A DNA stretch of 64,000 bases from Bathymodiolus brooksi (GCA_963680875.1 OY804576.1:72793668-72857667), one strand, 5' to 3'. Positions 1 to 12,375 are shown, numbered from the stretch's first letter. Made by a program: numbers and translations. Notes: generated by a model not told the origin, from the sequence alone.

Positions 1-3000
1 TGTACAGTTTGGCTTTAATAATATTTGTAGTTTCTGAGAAGAAGGCATTTGAACATTTTCCCATAGGGTCCAATGTTAATCTATGTCCTGCGGTGGTGGC
101 CATCTTGGATTTCCGATCGGCATAAAAAACAAATACATCGTGTAGAGGACCTTCCAATGATCATTCCTGGGTAGTTTGGTTTCAATTATCCAAGTGGTTT
201 CAAAGAAGAAGCGTTTTGAAACATTTTTCCCATAGGGTCCAATGTTAAACTAAGTCCTGCCATAGCCGCCATTTTGAATTTCATATCGGAACAAAAAACC
301 TTAAGATTGTAGAGGACCATCCAATGAACATTCATGTACAGTTTGGCTTTAATCATATTTGTAGTTTCTGAGAAGAAGGCATTTGAACATTTTCCCATAG
401 GGTCCAATGTTAATCTATGTCCTGCGGTGGTGGCCATCTTGAATTTTCGATCGGCATAAAAAACCAGAAACTTTGTAGAGGACCTTCCAATGATCATTCC
501 TGGGCAGTTTGGTTTCAATTGTCCAAGTGGTTTCAGAGAAGAAGCGTTTTGAAACATTTTTCCCATAGGGTCCAATGTTAAACTAAGTCCTGTCGTAGCC
601 GCCATTTTGAATTTCATATCGGAACAAAAAACGTACAGTTTGTAGAGGACCATCCAATGAACATTCATGTACAGTTTGGCTTTAATCATATGTGTAGTTT
701 CTGAGAAGAAGGCATTTGAACATTTTCCCATAGGGTCCAATGTTAATCTATGTCCTGCGGTGGTGGCCATCTTGGATTTCCGATCGGCATAAAAAACAAA
801 TACATCGTGTAGAGGACCTTCCAATGATCATTCCTGGGCAGTTTGGTTTCAATTGTCCAAGTGGTTTCAGAGAAGAAGCGTTTTGAAACATTTTTCCCAT
901 AGGGTCCAATGTTAAACTAAGTCCTGTCGTAGCCGCCATTTTGAATTTCATATCGGAACAAAAAACGTACAGTTTGTAGAGGACCATCCAATGAACATTC
1001 ATGTACAGTTTGGCTTTAATCATATGTGTAGTTTCTGAGAAGAAGGCATTTGAACATTTTCCCATAGGGTCCAATGTTAATCTATGTATTGCGGTGGTGG
1101 CCATCTTGAATTTTCGATCGGCATAAAAAAACAGAAACTTTGTAGAGGACCTTCCAATGATCATTCCTGGGCAGTTTGGATTCAATTGTCCAAGTGGTTT
1201 CAGAGAAGAAGCGTTTTGAAACATTTCCCCCATTGGGTCCAATGTTAAACTAAGTCCTGCCGTAACCGCCATTTTGAATTTCATATCGGAACAAAAAACG
1301 TAAAGTTTGTAGAGGACCATCCAATGAACATTCATGTACAGTTTGGCTTTAATCATATTTGTAGTTTCTGAGAAGAAGGCATTTGAACATTTTCCCATAG
1401 GGTCCAATGTTAATCTATGTCCTGCGGTGGTGGCCATCTTGGATATCCGATCGGCATAAAAAACACACACCTTGTAGAGGTCCTTCCAATGATCATTCCT
1501 GGGTAGTTTGGTTTCAATTATCCAAGTGGTTTCAGAGAAGAAGCGTTTTGAAACATTTTCCCCATAGGGTCCAATGTTAAACTAAGTCCTGTCGTAGCCG
1601 CCATTTTGAATTTCATATCGGAACAAAAAACGTAAAGTTTGTAGAGGACCATCCAATGAACATTCATGTACAGTTTGGCTTTAATCATATTTGTAGTTTC
1701 TGAGAAGAAGGCATTTGAACATATTCCCATAGGGTCCAATGTTAATCTATGTCCTGCGGTGGCGGCCATCTTGAATTTTTGACCGGCATAAAAAAACAGA
1801 AACTTTGTAGAGGACCTTCCAATGATCATTCCTGGGCAGTTTGGTTTCAATTATCCAAGTGGTTTCAGAGAAGAAGCGTTTTGAAACATTTTTCCCATAG
1901 GGTCCAATGTTAAACTAAATCCTGCTGTAGCCACCATTTTGAATTTCATATCGGAACAAAAAATCTAAATTTTGTAGAGGACCATCCAATGAACATTCAT
2001 GTACAGTTTGGCTTTAATCATATTTGTAGTTTCTGAGAAGAAGGCATTTGAACATTTTCCCATTGGGTCCTGTGTTAATCTATGTCCTGCGGTGGCGGCC
2101 ATCTTGGATTTCCGATCGGCATAAAAAACAGTAACTTGGTAAAGGACCTTCCAATGATCATTCCTGGGCAGTTTGATTTCAATTATCCGAGTGGTTTCAG
2201 AGAAGAAGCATTTTGAAACATTTTTCCCATAGGGTCCAATGTTAAACTAAGTCCTGCCGTAGCCGCCATTTTGAATTTCATATCGGAACAAAAAACCTTA
2301 AGATTGTAGAGGACCATCCAATGAACATTCATGTACAGTTTGGCTTTAATCATATTTGTAGTTTCTGAGAAGAAGGCATTTGAACATTTTCCCATAGGGT
2401 CCAATGTTAATCTATGTCCTGCGGTGGTGGCCATCTTGGATTTCCGATCGGCATAAAAAACAGTAACTTGGTAAAGGACATTCCAATGATCATTCCTGGG
2501 CAGTTTGGTTTCAATTGTCCAAGTGGTTTCAGAGAAGAAGCATTTTGAAACATTTTTCCCATAGGGTCCAATGTTAAACTAAGTCCTGCCGTAGCCGCCA
2601 TTTTGAATTTCATATCGGAACAAAAAACCTTAAGATTGTAGAGGACCATCCAATGAACATTCATGTACAGTTTGGCTTTAATCATATTTGTAGTTTCTGA
2701 GAAGAAGGCATTTGAACATTTTCCCATAGGGTCCAATGTTAATCTATGTCCTGCGGTGGTGGCCATCTTGGATATCCGATCGGCATAAAAAACACACACC
2801 TTGTAGAGGACCTTCCAATGATCATTCCTGGGTAGTTTGGTTTCAATTATCCAAGTGGTTTCAGAGAAGAAGCGTTTTGAAACATTTTTCCCATCGGGTC
2901 CAATGTTAAACTAAGTCCTGTCGTAGCCGCCATTTTGAATTTCATATCGGAACAAAAAACGTAAAGTTTGTAGAGGACCATCCAATGAACATTCATGTAC

Positions 3001-5490
3001 AGTTTGGCTTTAATCATATTTGTAGTTTCTGAGAAGAAGGCATTTGAACATATTCCCATAGGGTCCAATGTTAATCTATGTCCTGCGGTGGCGGCCATCT
3101 TGAATTTTTGATCGGCATAAAAAAACAGAAACTTTGTAGAGGACCTTCCAATGATCATTCCTGGGCAGTTTGGTTTCAATTATCCAAGTGGTTTCAGAGA
3201 AGAAGCGTTTTGAAACATTTTTCCCATAGGGTCCAATGTTAAACTAAATCCTGCTGTAGCCACCATTTTGAATTTCATATCGGAACAAAAAATCTAAATT
3301 TTGTAGAGGACCATCCAATGAACATTCATGTACAGTTTGGCTTTAATAATATTTGTAGTTTCTGAGAAGAAGGCATTTGAACATTTTCCCATAGGGTTCA
3401 ATGTTAATCTATGTATTGCAGTGGTGGCCATCTTGGATTTCCGATCAGCATAAAAAATAAAAAATTTGTAGAGGACCTTCCAATGATTATTCCCGGGAAG
3501 TTTGGTTTCAACTGTCCTAGTGGTTTCAGAGAAGAAGCATTTTGAAACATTTTTCCCATAGGGTCCAATGTTAAACTAAGTCCTGCCGTAGCCGCCATTT
3601 TGAATTTCATATCGGAACAAAAAACCTTAAGATTGTAGAGGACCATCCAATGAACATTCATGTACAGTTTGGCTTTAATCATATTTGTAGTTTCTGAGAA
3701 GAAGGCATTTGAACATTTTCCCATAGGGTCCAATGTTAATCTATGTCCTGCGGTGGTGGCCATCTTGAATTTTCGATCGGCATAAAAAACCAGAAACTTT
3801 GTAGAGGACCTTCCAATGATCATTCCTGGGCAGTTTGGTTTCAATTGTCCAAGTGGTTTCAGAGAAGAAGCGTTTTGAAACATTTCCCCCATTGGGTCCA
3901 ATGTTAAACTAAGTCCTGCCGTAGCCGCCATTTTGAATTTCATATCGGAACAAAAAACGTAAAGTTTGTAGAGGACCATCCAATGAACATTCATGTACAG
4001 TTTGGCTTTAATCATATTTGTAGTTTCTGAGAAGAAGGCATTTGAACATTTTCCCATAGGGTCCAATGTTAATCTATGTCCTGCGGTGGTGGCCATCTTG
4101 GATATCCGATCGGCATAAAAAACACACACCTTGTAGAGGACCTTCCAATGATCATTCCTGGGTAGTTTGGTTTCAATTATCCAAGTGGTTTCAGAGAAGA
4201 AGCGTTTTGAAACATTTTTCCCATAGGGTCCAATGTTAAACTAAGTCCTGTCGTAGCCGCCATTTTGAATTTCATATCGGAACAAAAAACGTACAGTTTG
4301 TAGAGGACCATCCAATGAACATTCATGTACAGTTTGGCTTTAATCATATTTGTAGTTTCTGAGAAGAAGGCATTTGAACATATTCCCATAGGGTCCAATG
4401 TTAATCTATGTCCTGCGGTGGCGGCCATCTTGAATTTTTGATCGGCATAAAAAAACAGAAACTTTGTAGAGGACCTTCCAATGATCATTCCTGGGCAGTT
4501 TGGTTTCAATTATCCAAGTGGTTTCAGAGAAGAAGCATTTTGAAACATTTTTCCCATAGGGTCCAATGTTAAACTATATCCTGCTGTAGCCACCATTTTG
4601 AATTTCATATCGGAACAAAAAATCTAAATTTTGTAGAGGACCATCCAATGAACATTCATGTACAGTTTGGCTTTAATAATATTTGTAGTTTCTGAGAAGA
4701 AGGCATTTGAACATTTTCCCATAGGGTTCAATGTTAATCTATGTATTGCAGTGGTGGCCATCTTGGATTTCCGATCAGCATAAAAAATAAAAAATTTGTA
4801 GAGGACCTTCCAATGATCATTCCCGGGAAGTTTGGTTTCAACTGTCCTAGTGGTTTCAGAGAAGAAGCATTTTGAAACATTTTTCCCATAGGGTCCAATG
4901 TTAAACTAAGTCCTGCCGTAGCCGCCATTTTGAATTTCATATCGGAACAAAAAACCTTAAGATTGTAGAGGACCATCCAATGAACATTCATGTACAGTTT
5001 GGCTTTAATCATATTTGTAGTTTCTGAGAAGAAGGCATTTGAACACTTTCCCATAGGGTCCAATGTTAATCTATGTCCTGCGGTGGCGGCCATCTTGGAT
5101 TTCCGATCGGCATAAAAAACAGTAACTTGGTAAAGGACCTTCCGATGATCATTCCCGGGCAGTTTGGTTTCAATTGTCCAAGTGGTTTCAGAGAAGAAGC
5201 ATTTTGAAACATTTTTCCCATAGGGTCCAATGTTAAACTAAGTCCTGCCGTAGCCGCCATTTTGAATTTCATATCGGAGCAAAAAACCTTAAGATTGTAG
5301 AGGACCATCCAATGAACTTTCATGTACAGTTTGGCTTTAATTATATTTGTAGTTTCTGAGAAGAAGGCATTTGAACATTTTCCCATAGGGTCCAATGTTA
5401 ATCTATGTCCTGCGGTGGCGGCCATCTTGGATTTCCGATCGGCATAAAAAACAGTAACTTGGTAAAGGACATTCCAATGATCATTCATTT
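1..5490 (-). repeat. Satellite array, 332-bp dimeric unit, ~16 copies, with ~1,330-bp higher-order period
   Basis: The sequence repeats about every 332 bp; the landmark GTGGCCATCTTG recurs near 95, 427, 761, 1,097 and onward. Each 332-bp unit is two diverged ~166-bp halves. Both carry GGGTCCAATGTTAA and a GTAGAGGACC box, but one half reads CATCTTGGATTTCCG and the other CATTTTGAATTTCAT. Variant-specific blocks recur every fourth unit: AAATCTAAATTTTG near 1,963, 3,293 and 4,623, and CATATTCCC near 1,730, 3,060 and 4,390. This gives a higher-order period of ~1,330 bp. Long minus-strand open frames here are translations of the satellite: 332 is not a multiple of 3, so the frame slips each unit. 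The array runs off the left edge of the window. Confidence 0.95.
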
Positions 5491-5777
5491 ACAGTTTGGG
5501 TTCAGTCAGTTCATTAGTTTCAGAGAACAAGATCTTTGAAATTTCAGCCAATCAGAGCATATTATTGGCCCTGGCAGCCATGTTGAATATCCGACTGGAA
5601 CGAAAAACAGTAACTTTGTAGAGGACCATCCAAGGAACATTTCTGCTAAGTTTGGTTCAAATTGGCACAGTGGTTTCGGAGAAGAAGCTTGAAATGTGAA
5701 AAATTTAAAGACGACAGACAACAGACGACGGACAACAGACGACGGACGCCAAGTGATGGCAATTTTGGTCCAGGTGA
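1..5777 (-). mobile_element. Helitron-like non-autonomous element (satellite-cored), 5' end only
   Basis: The array at 1-5,490 is followed by a unique arm (5,490-5,777) that is nearly identical to the right arm of the array at 23.9-26.8 kb. It includes a short CAGACGACGGACAA-type microsatellite and GCCAAGTGATGGCAA. On the minus strand the element begins TCACCTGGACC near 5,777. The related complete copy at 60.6-62.7 kb has a Helitron-type A|TC...CTAG|T boundary, so this is read as the 5' end of the same family; the 3' end is outside the window. One caution is that the base before TC here is T, not A. Satellite-cored Helitron-like elements (pearl, HINE) are known from bivalves. Confidence 0.65.
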
Positions 5778-5860
5778 ACTAAAAAGAAAAAAAGAGAACT
5801 TCTAGGACGTACTGCATTCTGCGTGGTCTTTGTCCGAGTGTGACGGGGGCATTATATTCA

Positions 5861-6039
5861 GTGTAATTGAACAGATATATCATGCTTGGGAGGGGTATTT
5901 GCGAAAAATACCAGTCTTGAGACTAAATTTCCCTCGCCAGTCTTGAGACTAATTTTCCCTCGCCATTTTCGTCTCTCGACTGGTATTTTTCGCAAATACC
6001 CCTCCCAAACATGATATATCGATCTGTTCATAATTACAC
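5861..6039. mobile_element. Hairpin (foldback) MITE-like element, copy 1
   Basis: A long palindrome starts GTGTAATTGAACAGATATAT and ends with its complement near 6,039. Each arm carries GGGAGGGGTATTTGCGAAAA. The centre holds a short tandem duplication of CAGTCTTGAGACTAA plus TTTCCCTCGC. A second copy lies at 6,528-6,686. No open frame is present. The family is not recognised. Confidence 0.75.
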
Positions 6040-6527
6040 CTTATATAAGAATCCTGGATTTTGATTGGTTAATAGCCGGTGTATGTTTCGTGTATTTTCA
6101 TATTTAGGATTAATTTCGTTCATTGTTACCGCTGCCGGGGTATTTGCATGAGGATTTAACTTTTTTACCCTCGCGTGCATCAAACCGCCAAATTCATTCG
6201 GAATATTTCTGCTTTACCTTTATACACAAAGTAACGTGATTAATCAAATTTGAAACCCGGAAGTGTTCCGAAGTAAAGGATTTAACTTTGCGAAAACGTA
6301 TTTCACTTTTTTACCCTCACGTGCCGCAAACCGCCAAATTCATTCGGAATACTTCAACCACTGTCTAACAAAACAAATCGAAATACTACCACTGTACCTG
6401 CTGAAGGGAACAGTTCTATAGTAAAAATTTAACAACTGCCAAGTGACAAACAATAAAAAAAAGAACATTCCTGAAAAGGACAAACAAAAGGTATTATTTA
6501 TTTAGCCAGTGTTCTAAATAATATTCG
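6040..6527. other. Spacer between two hairpin copies, with a repeated ~60-bp motif
   Basis: No gene is seen. ACCGCCAAATTCATTCGGAAT occurs twice in diverged form (near 6,186 and 6,332), each time after TTTTTTACCCTC, so the spacer contains an old internal duplication. It probably belongs to the same repeat family as the flanking hairpins. Confidence 0.5.
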
Positions 6528-6686
6528 GTGTAATTAAACAGATATATCATGTTTGGGAGGGGTATTTGCGAAAAATATCAGTCTTGAGACTAAATTGCCT
6601 TCGCCTTTCGGCTCGGGAAATTGTTCGTCTCTCGACTGGTATTTTTCGCAAATACCCCTCCCAAACATGATATATCTGTTCATAAT
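6528..6686. mobile_element. Hairpin (foldback) MITE-like element, copy 2
   Basis: This is a second copy of the 5,861-6,039 palindrome in the same orientation. The arms share GGGAGGGGTATTTGCGAAAA and the loop is different and shorter. Its arms pair over about 65 bases, so it would fold into a strong hairpin as RNA or single-stranded DNA. Confidence 0.75.
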
Positions 6687-7218
6687 GAGGGAAGTGACAG
6701 GTCAACCGTATCAACGACTTTTTACTGACGCTGAAAAGGTATGGAAAGTTGGGTAGGGACGAAAAATGTTGTCTTGTGTAGCGGCTACAATGCACCTACT
6801 CTTTTTTCGAAATCTACAAAAGAGCTAACGTACAGGGAGTACTCTCCAAACACGCTTGCCGCTACATGGTCTAGGGTCAGGTTTTCCGTATTATGACATG
6901 ACATCCACACACACACACCCATCCTCGAGTTGACTCCCCCTATCCACCACCTGCGGAATGTCTTCGTAGATTTGAACGCGTATCTTTGAATCACATCTTC
7001 ATAGATTTAAGCCATCTCTGCCGGAGTTATCGTTCCTTTCTATCACATCAAGTGAGAGTAAAGAACGACAACTCTGGTCGAGATTGTTTTTAAGATGATT
7101 AAGAAGGTATTTAAAATATCAGACAATGTGGTGAATGGTATTTTTTCTTATTTCGTTATATACAAGAAGTTTGCATTTGTCACATTCGGCTTTGACTGTT
7201 GTTTCTTAATCCGGATCA
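6687..7218. other. Intergenic, nothing recognised
   Basis: There is no coding sequence, repeat copy or RNA gene that I can support. A short CACACACACAC run lies near 6,908. Confidence 0.4.
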
Positions 7219-7432
7219 AGGGATGCCATGGTCGTATGGTGGTTGGATTTACACCGGCTTACCTATGCATGCAATCAGTGTCTATCCCCACTAACGTTGT
7301 GAGTTCGAACCCCGTTCATAGCGAGGTGTACTCGATACAACATTATGTGATAAAGTTTGTCAGTGACTTGAAACAGGTCGGTCGTTTTCTCAGTGTACTC
7401 CTGTTTCCTCCGTCAATAAAAGTGATCGCCAC
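7219..7432 (+). repeat. tRNA-derived SINE, 5' part, interrupted by a hAT-like element
   Basis: It contains a pol III B-box-like GAGTTCGAACCCC near 7,311 and the body motif GTGATAAAGTTTGTCAGTGA. Both are shared with SINEs at 15.5, 49.3 and 59.9 kb. The SINE breaks off at GATCGCCAC (7,424-7,432). Its tail, GCCACGACATAAATGAAATA onward, resumes at 8,882 after the inserted element. This continuity proves the insertion and defines its target duplication. Confidence 0.85.
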
Positions 7433-8881
7433 CAGAGGCGGCTTTAGAGGGGGCCGTGCGCCCCCCCCCCCCCTAAAATTTGCAAAGCATATGTTATGCA
7501 ACGTTAATTAAGCAGTTCAACAAACAAATTTTTCATGAATGGCTGACTCGTGACCTGTAGTAAAATATTCCTACACATTGTAAATACACGTTGGATGTGT
7601 TCGCTGATTCATATATGGATTGCTGTCAGTAGTTCAAAGATTATTCCATTCTGATTGGTTCCGAGGTACCAGACATCTACTATTTTCTCACGCTAATTAA
7701 ACATTATTTCTTCAGTCAATTTTACAACTATAAGAAAAACAAATCTTTGCAGAACAAAGCATTTAGTAAACTTAAATCCTAATACTGATGTTCTTTCAAC
7801 ATCAGTATCATTCATAAGGGACGGACCATTTAACTTCCAGGGGAAAGGGGGGGGGGGGCTATGTTTTTTTTCTAAAAAAATATTCTGATTCCCAATGTTG
7901 CTGAAAAAATATTCTGATTATGGTGGAGGAAAAAAATAATAATTTGATTCAGAGTTTTTGTCATGTAATCTAATGTTAAATACTTTGAAAAAATTTCGCG
8001 ACAAATAAAATAAATATGTTAACTCTCGTGTTGTCCGAAAAAGAATTTATGAGCGAAACATACCCCCCACCCCCCTTGCAAGTCAAATGGTCGGTCTCTA
8101 ACCAGATACAAATTGATGAATTACACGCAGAAGACATCTTCATGATCATATTACTATCCGCTCGGATGAAACTTTTCGTTTCGCCGTTGGTTCATTCACT
8201 GAAAACGTATGATTCGTTCTTGTTTATAGACAAACAAAGGCGAATATGTTAACATTAATGCTGCATGAGACGATTCTGATCATCTAATTTAGTTACGCTA
8301 GTTAATCAGAAATCAACAACAAGTTCATGTATTGACAATTTCTGCTTTTGTTTGTCTATAAACAAGAACGGTCGAATCATACGTTTTCAATGAATGAATC
8401 AAACGACGAAAAGAAAAGCTTCATCCGGACGGGCAGTATTAACTAGAACCACCCGAAAGGACAAGCACCGAAAGTACAGTGAAATGAGGAATGCGTTAAA
8501 ACTAGTAAACCAATAGTTCTTTGAAGGGTTAAAATATCGTGATCGATCAGTCATGAGTTGAACAATTCGCATCACGGTTGTTCAAAAAAAGTTTTACTTT
8601 AGGTTCTTATAATCTGACAAAAACATACTGTTAACAATTATCCGACAAAATTAAGACTCAAAGTCAAGTTTTTTTGGTCTGATAAAAATGGTGTGGTTGG
8701 TTCAATATTGTCGTTCAAATAAATGTCTGTAATTCCTCAAACCCTCAGAGCTTCCGGGGGGCTTGGACCCTCTGGGCCCCCTATCGGGGCTCTGCCCTGG
8801 ACCCACTGGGGACCGTATGCGGTCCCCAGACCCCTCGCCTACTCACGACCCCCCTAACCACAAATTCTGGATCCGCCCCTG
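7433..8881. mobile_element. hAT-like non-autonomous element, copy 1, with 5-bp target duplication GCCAC
   Basis: It begins CAGAGGCGGCTTTAGAGG and ends GGATCCGCCCCTG, and GCCAC is duplicated on both sides (7,428-7,432 and 8,882-8,886). The element sits inside a SINE. It carries a C-run near 7,460, an internal inverted repeat (about 8,157-8,245 against 8,342-8,436) and a GC-rich 3' block with GGACCGTATGCGGTCC. A PIF/Harbinger-like MITE (7,818-8,098) is nested inside. A second copy lies at 51,127-52,380. No transposase is present. The assignment to hAT rests on the CAGRGGCGG terminus and 5-bp duplications, and is inferred. Confidence 0.8.
7818..8098. mobile_element. PIF/Harbinger-like MITE with TAA target duplication
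   Basis: The termini are GGGACGGACCATTTAACTT and the complement-like CAAGTCAAATGGTCGGTCTC, flanked by TAA on both sides. The interior is AT-rich with repeated AAATATTCTGATT. A separate copy at 55,506-55,750 has the same ends and is flanked by TTA. Duplications of the TWA type with such TIRs fit PIF/Harbinger. Insertion into the hAT-like element predates that element's spread, because both hAT copies carry it at the same position. Confidence 0.75.
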
Positions 8882-8932
8882 GCCACGACATAAATGAAAT
8901 ATTGTTGAGTTCCGTTAAACAACATAAACATA
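8882..8932 (+). repeat. 3' tail of the split SINE
   Basis: The stretch GACATAAATGAAATATTG followed by CGTTAAACA matches the tail of the SINEs at 15.66 kb and 60.06 kb. It continues the SINE interrupted at 7,432. Confidence 0.8.
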
Positions 8933-11900
8933 CAAATGTATACATAACCTTAATCCAGATCACATAAACAGGAAAGGTAAGTGTTGTCTGTTGTTAAACA
9001 AAAAAAGTATATCGTATGAACATACATTCATTCAGCGCCGTTTTGAGGAAGAAAATTAAACCTTTTTCGTTCAATATTGTACATAGATCATATCCATAAT
9101 TTTATCTTCGATTCAACGATCTTAAATCAACCCCATAAGTTTAAAGCATGGCCTTTTCCATATTGTTTTGGTCATCATTCAGAGACATCCCATGTCGACC
9201 CAACGAGAATCCGCTGGGCGAAAACGGTCCAGGGGTGATAAGCAGACCAATATGGAAAGGTCGTGTTTTAATCTATTTATTATAAAACAATTAATTCACC
9301 TTGAAATATGGGCAAGGCTGATATGGGGCATCAGACCGGGCTGATATTGCGCTATGATCACGGTTGGACTGATAACGCCATATCAGCTCGGATATGCCGT
9401 TATGTGTCATTCACTTTCGCCATTGCATATAGACCTTTTTATTCTTAAAAACATGGGCGCGGCCATTATCGACTTCCGAGTGTGTCCGCCATTAGTAAAG
9501 TGTCAAAATCTTATGTTCTCGGGGTTTATCGATACGCTAATGTATGGTTTCTCTAGTACAGGTGTCACAATATACTGTTATTTCGGCTTGAAATTCAATG
9601 ATAACACCTGCTGTGAAGTGATTTGTAAACGGAGATATAATGACAATGATATAATGATAACAAATAAATTACCTGGTATGTATTGTTTTTTTAAATTACC
9701 CTTATATTCCCCATACAAAATCAGTATAAATCCTACTTGATAAAAAACTGCATGCACTTTTTTTCCTTTTTTGTTTTTTTGTTTCTTTTCAAGCATAAGA
9801 AAAAAGGGGTAATCAAATTAATATTTTGTATGAAATTAAAAAGTAAATATATAAATTATAATATACGCTTTTTGAAATTATTACTATACGATATAAAGTG
9901 AAGTAATAATGATAAAAAGTGTGCCTAACTTATAAGAAAGAACTTAACTTTGAATGTGACATATTAAGGTGCATTTTTCAATTCTGTTTTATTTTTATTT
10001 ATTTTTTGTTTGTTAAATTGTAAAACAAATTAAAACTTTTTGTCGGTCAATTTCTGTAGTGAAGATGAAAAGGAATTTAAGTTTTATCAAATTAAAACAT
10101 CTGAATATCTGAATTTCTTTATCTGAAAAAAAAGTTTCATGAGGAACCTTTGCTCCCAGGTTTCAGGTACGTGAACCGGACGGGCATTTTTCACCCCATT
10201 TGTCTTCTTTTTTAAATTTCTTTGCTAGGATTTCAGTTTTATATTGATTTATTCTTTAATTTTATATGTTTTTGAAGATTAATTAAAATTTAATATTGAC
10301 GTGTTAAGGAAGTGGTAGCGCTTTCTAGACTTGTAGTCTGCTGAAGGTCGACCGTGTCAACAGCGATGCGATGCTTCCCGGGTTTGGCACTTAGGGGAAT
10401 AGACAGTCGTGTCATTTGGCAACAAAGGTGTTAAATTCATATTGTAGAAAGATAACTATCATTATAACTGATAATTAACTGTGTATTGCATAACAAGTTA
10501 TAGCAAAGACATCACTAAAACACAAAAATTTAATTTATGTATTGGGTTGATTCTTAAATGTATTTGATTTGCAATACGACAGTTAAACTCTACCCCCTTC
10601 CCACAAAGGGTTAAAAATGATAAAAATATATATTACTGAATTATAATGACAAAAAACTAAAAGAAAAAAAAATCGCCGAATTTTGTTGCAGGACATCATG
10701 TCGTTCATTTTTACTTCTTACAGAATCAAGATTTATTTCAAGATTTATCTACAGAAATGTGATACCTCTTTGTAAATTGTTAATTATTTCATGCGGCTTC
10801 TACATGAAAAACAATAATTCCTACACTGCTCACTTTGTTCCCGTTTCCTTTGTTTATAGTATTTAAACTTTCATTTAAGACAACATTTAACTCAGTTTTT
10901 TTTCCTTTCTATGTTATCCTCTACCGCATACGGAAGAAACATTATTCCTCCACATATTTGCCACTCTATCATTGTGCAAATGATTGATTTTTTTGGTCAA
11001 TTGCATAAGTGCTCCCTACATCATAAAAATATGCGACTTTGTGGCTTTATGAAGTGAAGACAATATTCGAAGGGAACTTAGTTCTTTCGTACAAAATATA
11101 TACCGTTAGTAAAAAATGTGTGTTGAGGGTTTCCTTACCGACCGTTTTTTTTTTGTTGCGTACCCCGTTTTGTATTGAAATTCTGCCACATAAGCAAGGT
11201 TAAAATCTGAATAGCTACAGATCGATCTGTTAGCCCACATCTGGCAAAATGACTAGCTAATTCTTTAATTTTGATAATATTGATGACCGTATAGATTTGT
11301 CCGACCTGGTCCTGAACTTTGTGATTCTGAACAATTTAAACAATAACCGTTTAAGTTCAATTCAATAATCCATCTATTTCGAAATAATCGGCCAAAATCA
11401 CGGGAATAACCCATAAAATATTAACTGAAGCGTGTTTATCTAATCCAATTATGAATACTGATTAATCGTAACTAGTGTAAACAATAATATAAAACTAAAA
11501 AATAATAATAACAATTATATCAAACTAATTTTCTACGTTCCGAAAATTTTTATAAATTTGAAAACATTTTACCAGGCATGCGCCGGAAAGTAAACATCAT
11601 TACATTATGGTTTTCCGTAACCAAAGAAGAAGAAGAACAACCGATTGTTACACTTTCGCAATGGCGGACGATAGCAACACCACCTAACGTCCACGAACGA
11701 TAACTAGGTAATCACCGATTTCTGAAAACGTCTATACTAGTATACAAAATGTGTCATATTTTGCAAATTGTGTAATAAACGTTTTTACATCAAACCATAA
11801 CTTATCTCATACAACTCGTCAGACATAGCAAGTTTCGGCCTAGTCAAGAATAAATGTGTAAATGTTTTTGCCATTTTGTTTTTAATTCAATAGCATATTG

Positions 11901-12020
11901 TCTCTGTTGAATAACAATTTAATTCAGTCTTAATACAGATAATGTACTTCCCCGTATCATAGTCTTTCATTGATTGTAATTTTATTTTGCAATTTAAATA
12001 AATTTCCATATTTAGTAACG
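8933..12020. other. AT-rich intergenic stretch with one weak inverted repeat
   Basis: No gene is recognised. A hairpin-like pair lies at 9,139-9,273 (GGCCTTTTCCATATTG against CAATATGGAAAGGTCG), followed by a patch with repeated CTGATAT words up to ~9,415. The remainder is low-complexity AT sequence, with a short open frame at 9,354-9,740 that has no coding signature. Confidence 0.4.
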
Positions 12021-12213
12021 CAGGGGCGGATCCAATGGTGGGGCGCACCCGGCGCGCGCCCCCCCAAAATTGGAAAAAAATATGATTTCTTGGCATAAAA
12101 TCGTGATTTTTCACACGAAATACCCCCAAAATTTTCGCGCCTCCCTCCGCTCGGCGCAATTTTTTTAAGTGCGCCCCCCCCCCCCCTAACTTGAAATCTT
12201 GGATCTGCCCCTG
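12021..12213. mobile_element. Short hAT-like MITE with 5-bp target duplication TAACG
   Basis: The termini are CAGGGGCGGATCCAA and TTGGATCTGCCCCTG, and TAACG is present on both sides (12,016-12,020 and 12,214-12,218). The total is 193 bp, with C-rich blocks just inside each end. The termini and duplication length match the larger elements at 7.4 and 51.1 kb, so this is probably a deletion derivative of a related family. Confidence 0.8.
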
Positions 12214-12231
12214 TAACGATTGCCACTTTGA

Positions 12232-12375
12232 ACAGAGAACAGGGGCCAGAATACCAGGAGAAATCAACCGGCCTACAGTAAGTCACTGACAAACATTATC
12301 ACATAAAGTTGTATCGAGTAAACCTGATCACGCCTGGGAATCGAGCTCATACATTGCGTGATGATACGCACATAT
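12232..12375 (-). repeat. SINE fragment (minus strand)
   Basis: The stretch AAGTCACTGACAAACATTAT, followed by CACATAAAGTTGTATCGAG, is the complement of the conserved SINE body seen at 7.34, 15.58 and 49.39 kb. The fragment is diverged and incomplete. Confidence 0.6.

Noticed and set aside
186..5488. Long minus-strand open frames (up to 241 codons) with a recurring LTLDPMG/FKMA motif
   Set aside because: They are translations of the 332-bp satellite. The unit length is not a multiple of three, so the same motif appears in shifting frames with stops each unit. There is no start, splice or domain logic.
7095..7511. 138-codon plus-strand frame as a gene
   Set aside because: It runs across the SINE and into the hAT-like element with its C-run, so it is a chance frame.
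9139..9415. A palindromic transposon at 9.1-9.4 kb
   Set aside because: The inverted arms are only ~30 bp and imperfect, and no target duplication or second copy was seen.
10305..10380. tRNA-like segment around GGTAGCGCTTTCTAGACTTG
   Set aside because: There is no acceptable B box or acceptor stem, and no second copy was seen in the window.
11887..12292. Overlapping 111-126-codon minus frames near 12 kb
   Set aside because: They cover the hAT-like MITE and SINE fragment. The glycine-rich stretches are its C-runs read in reverse.
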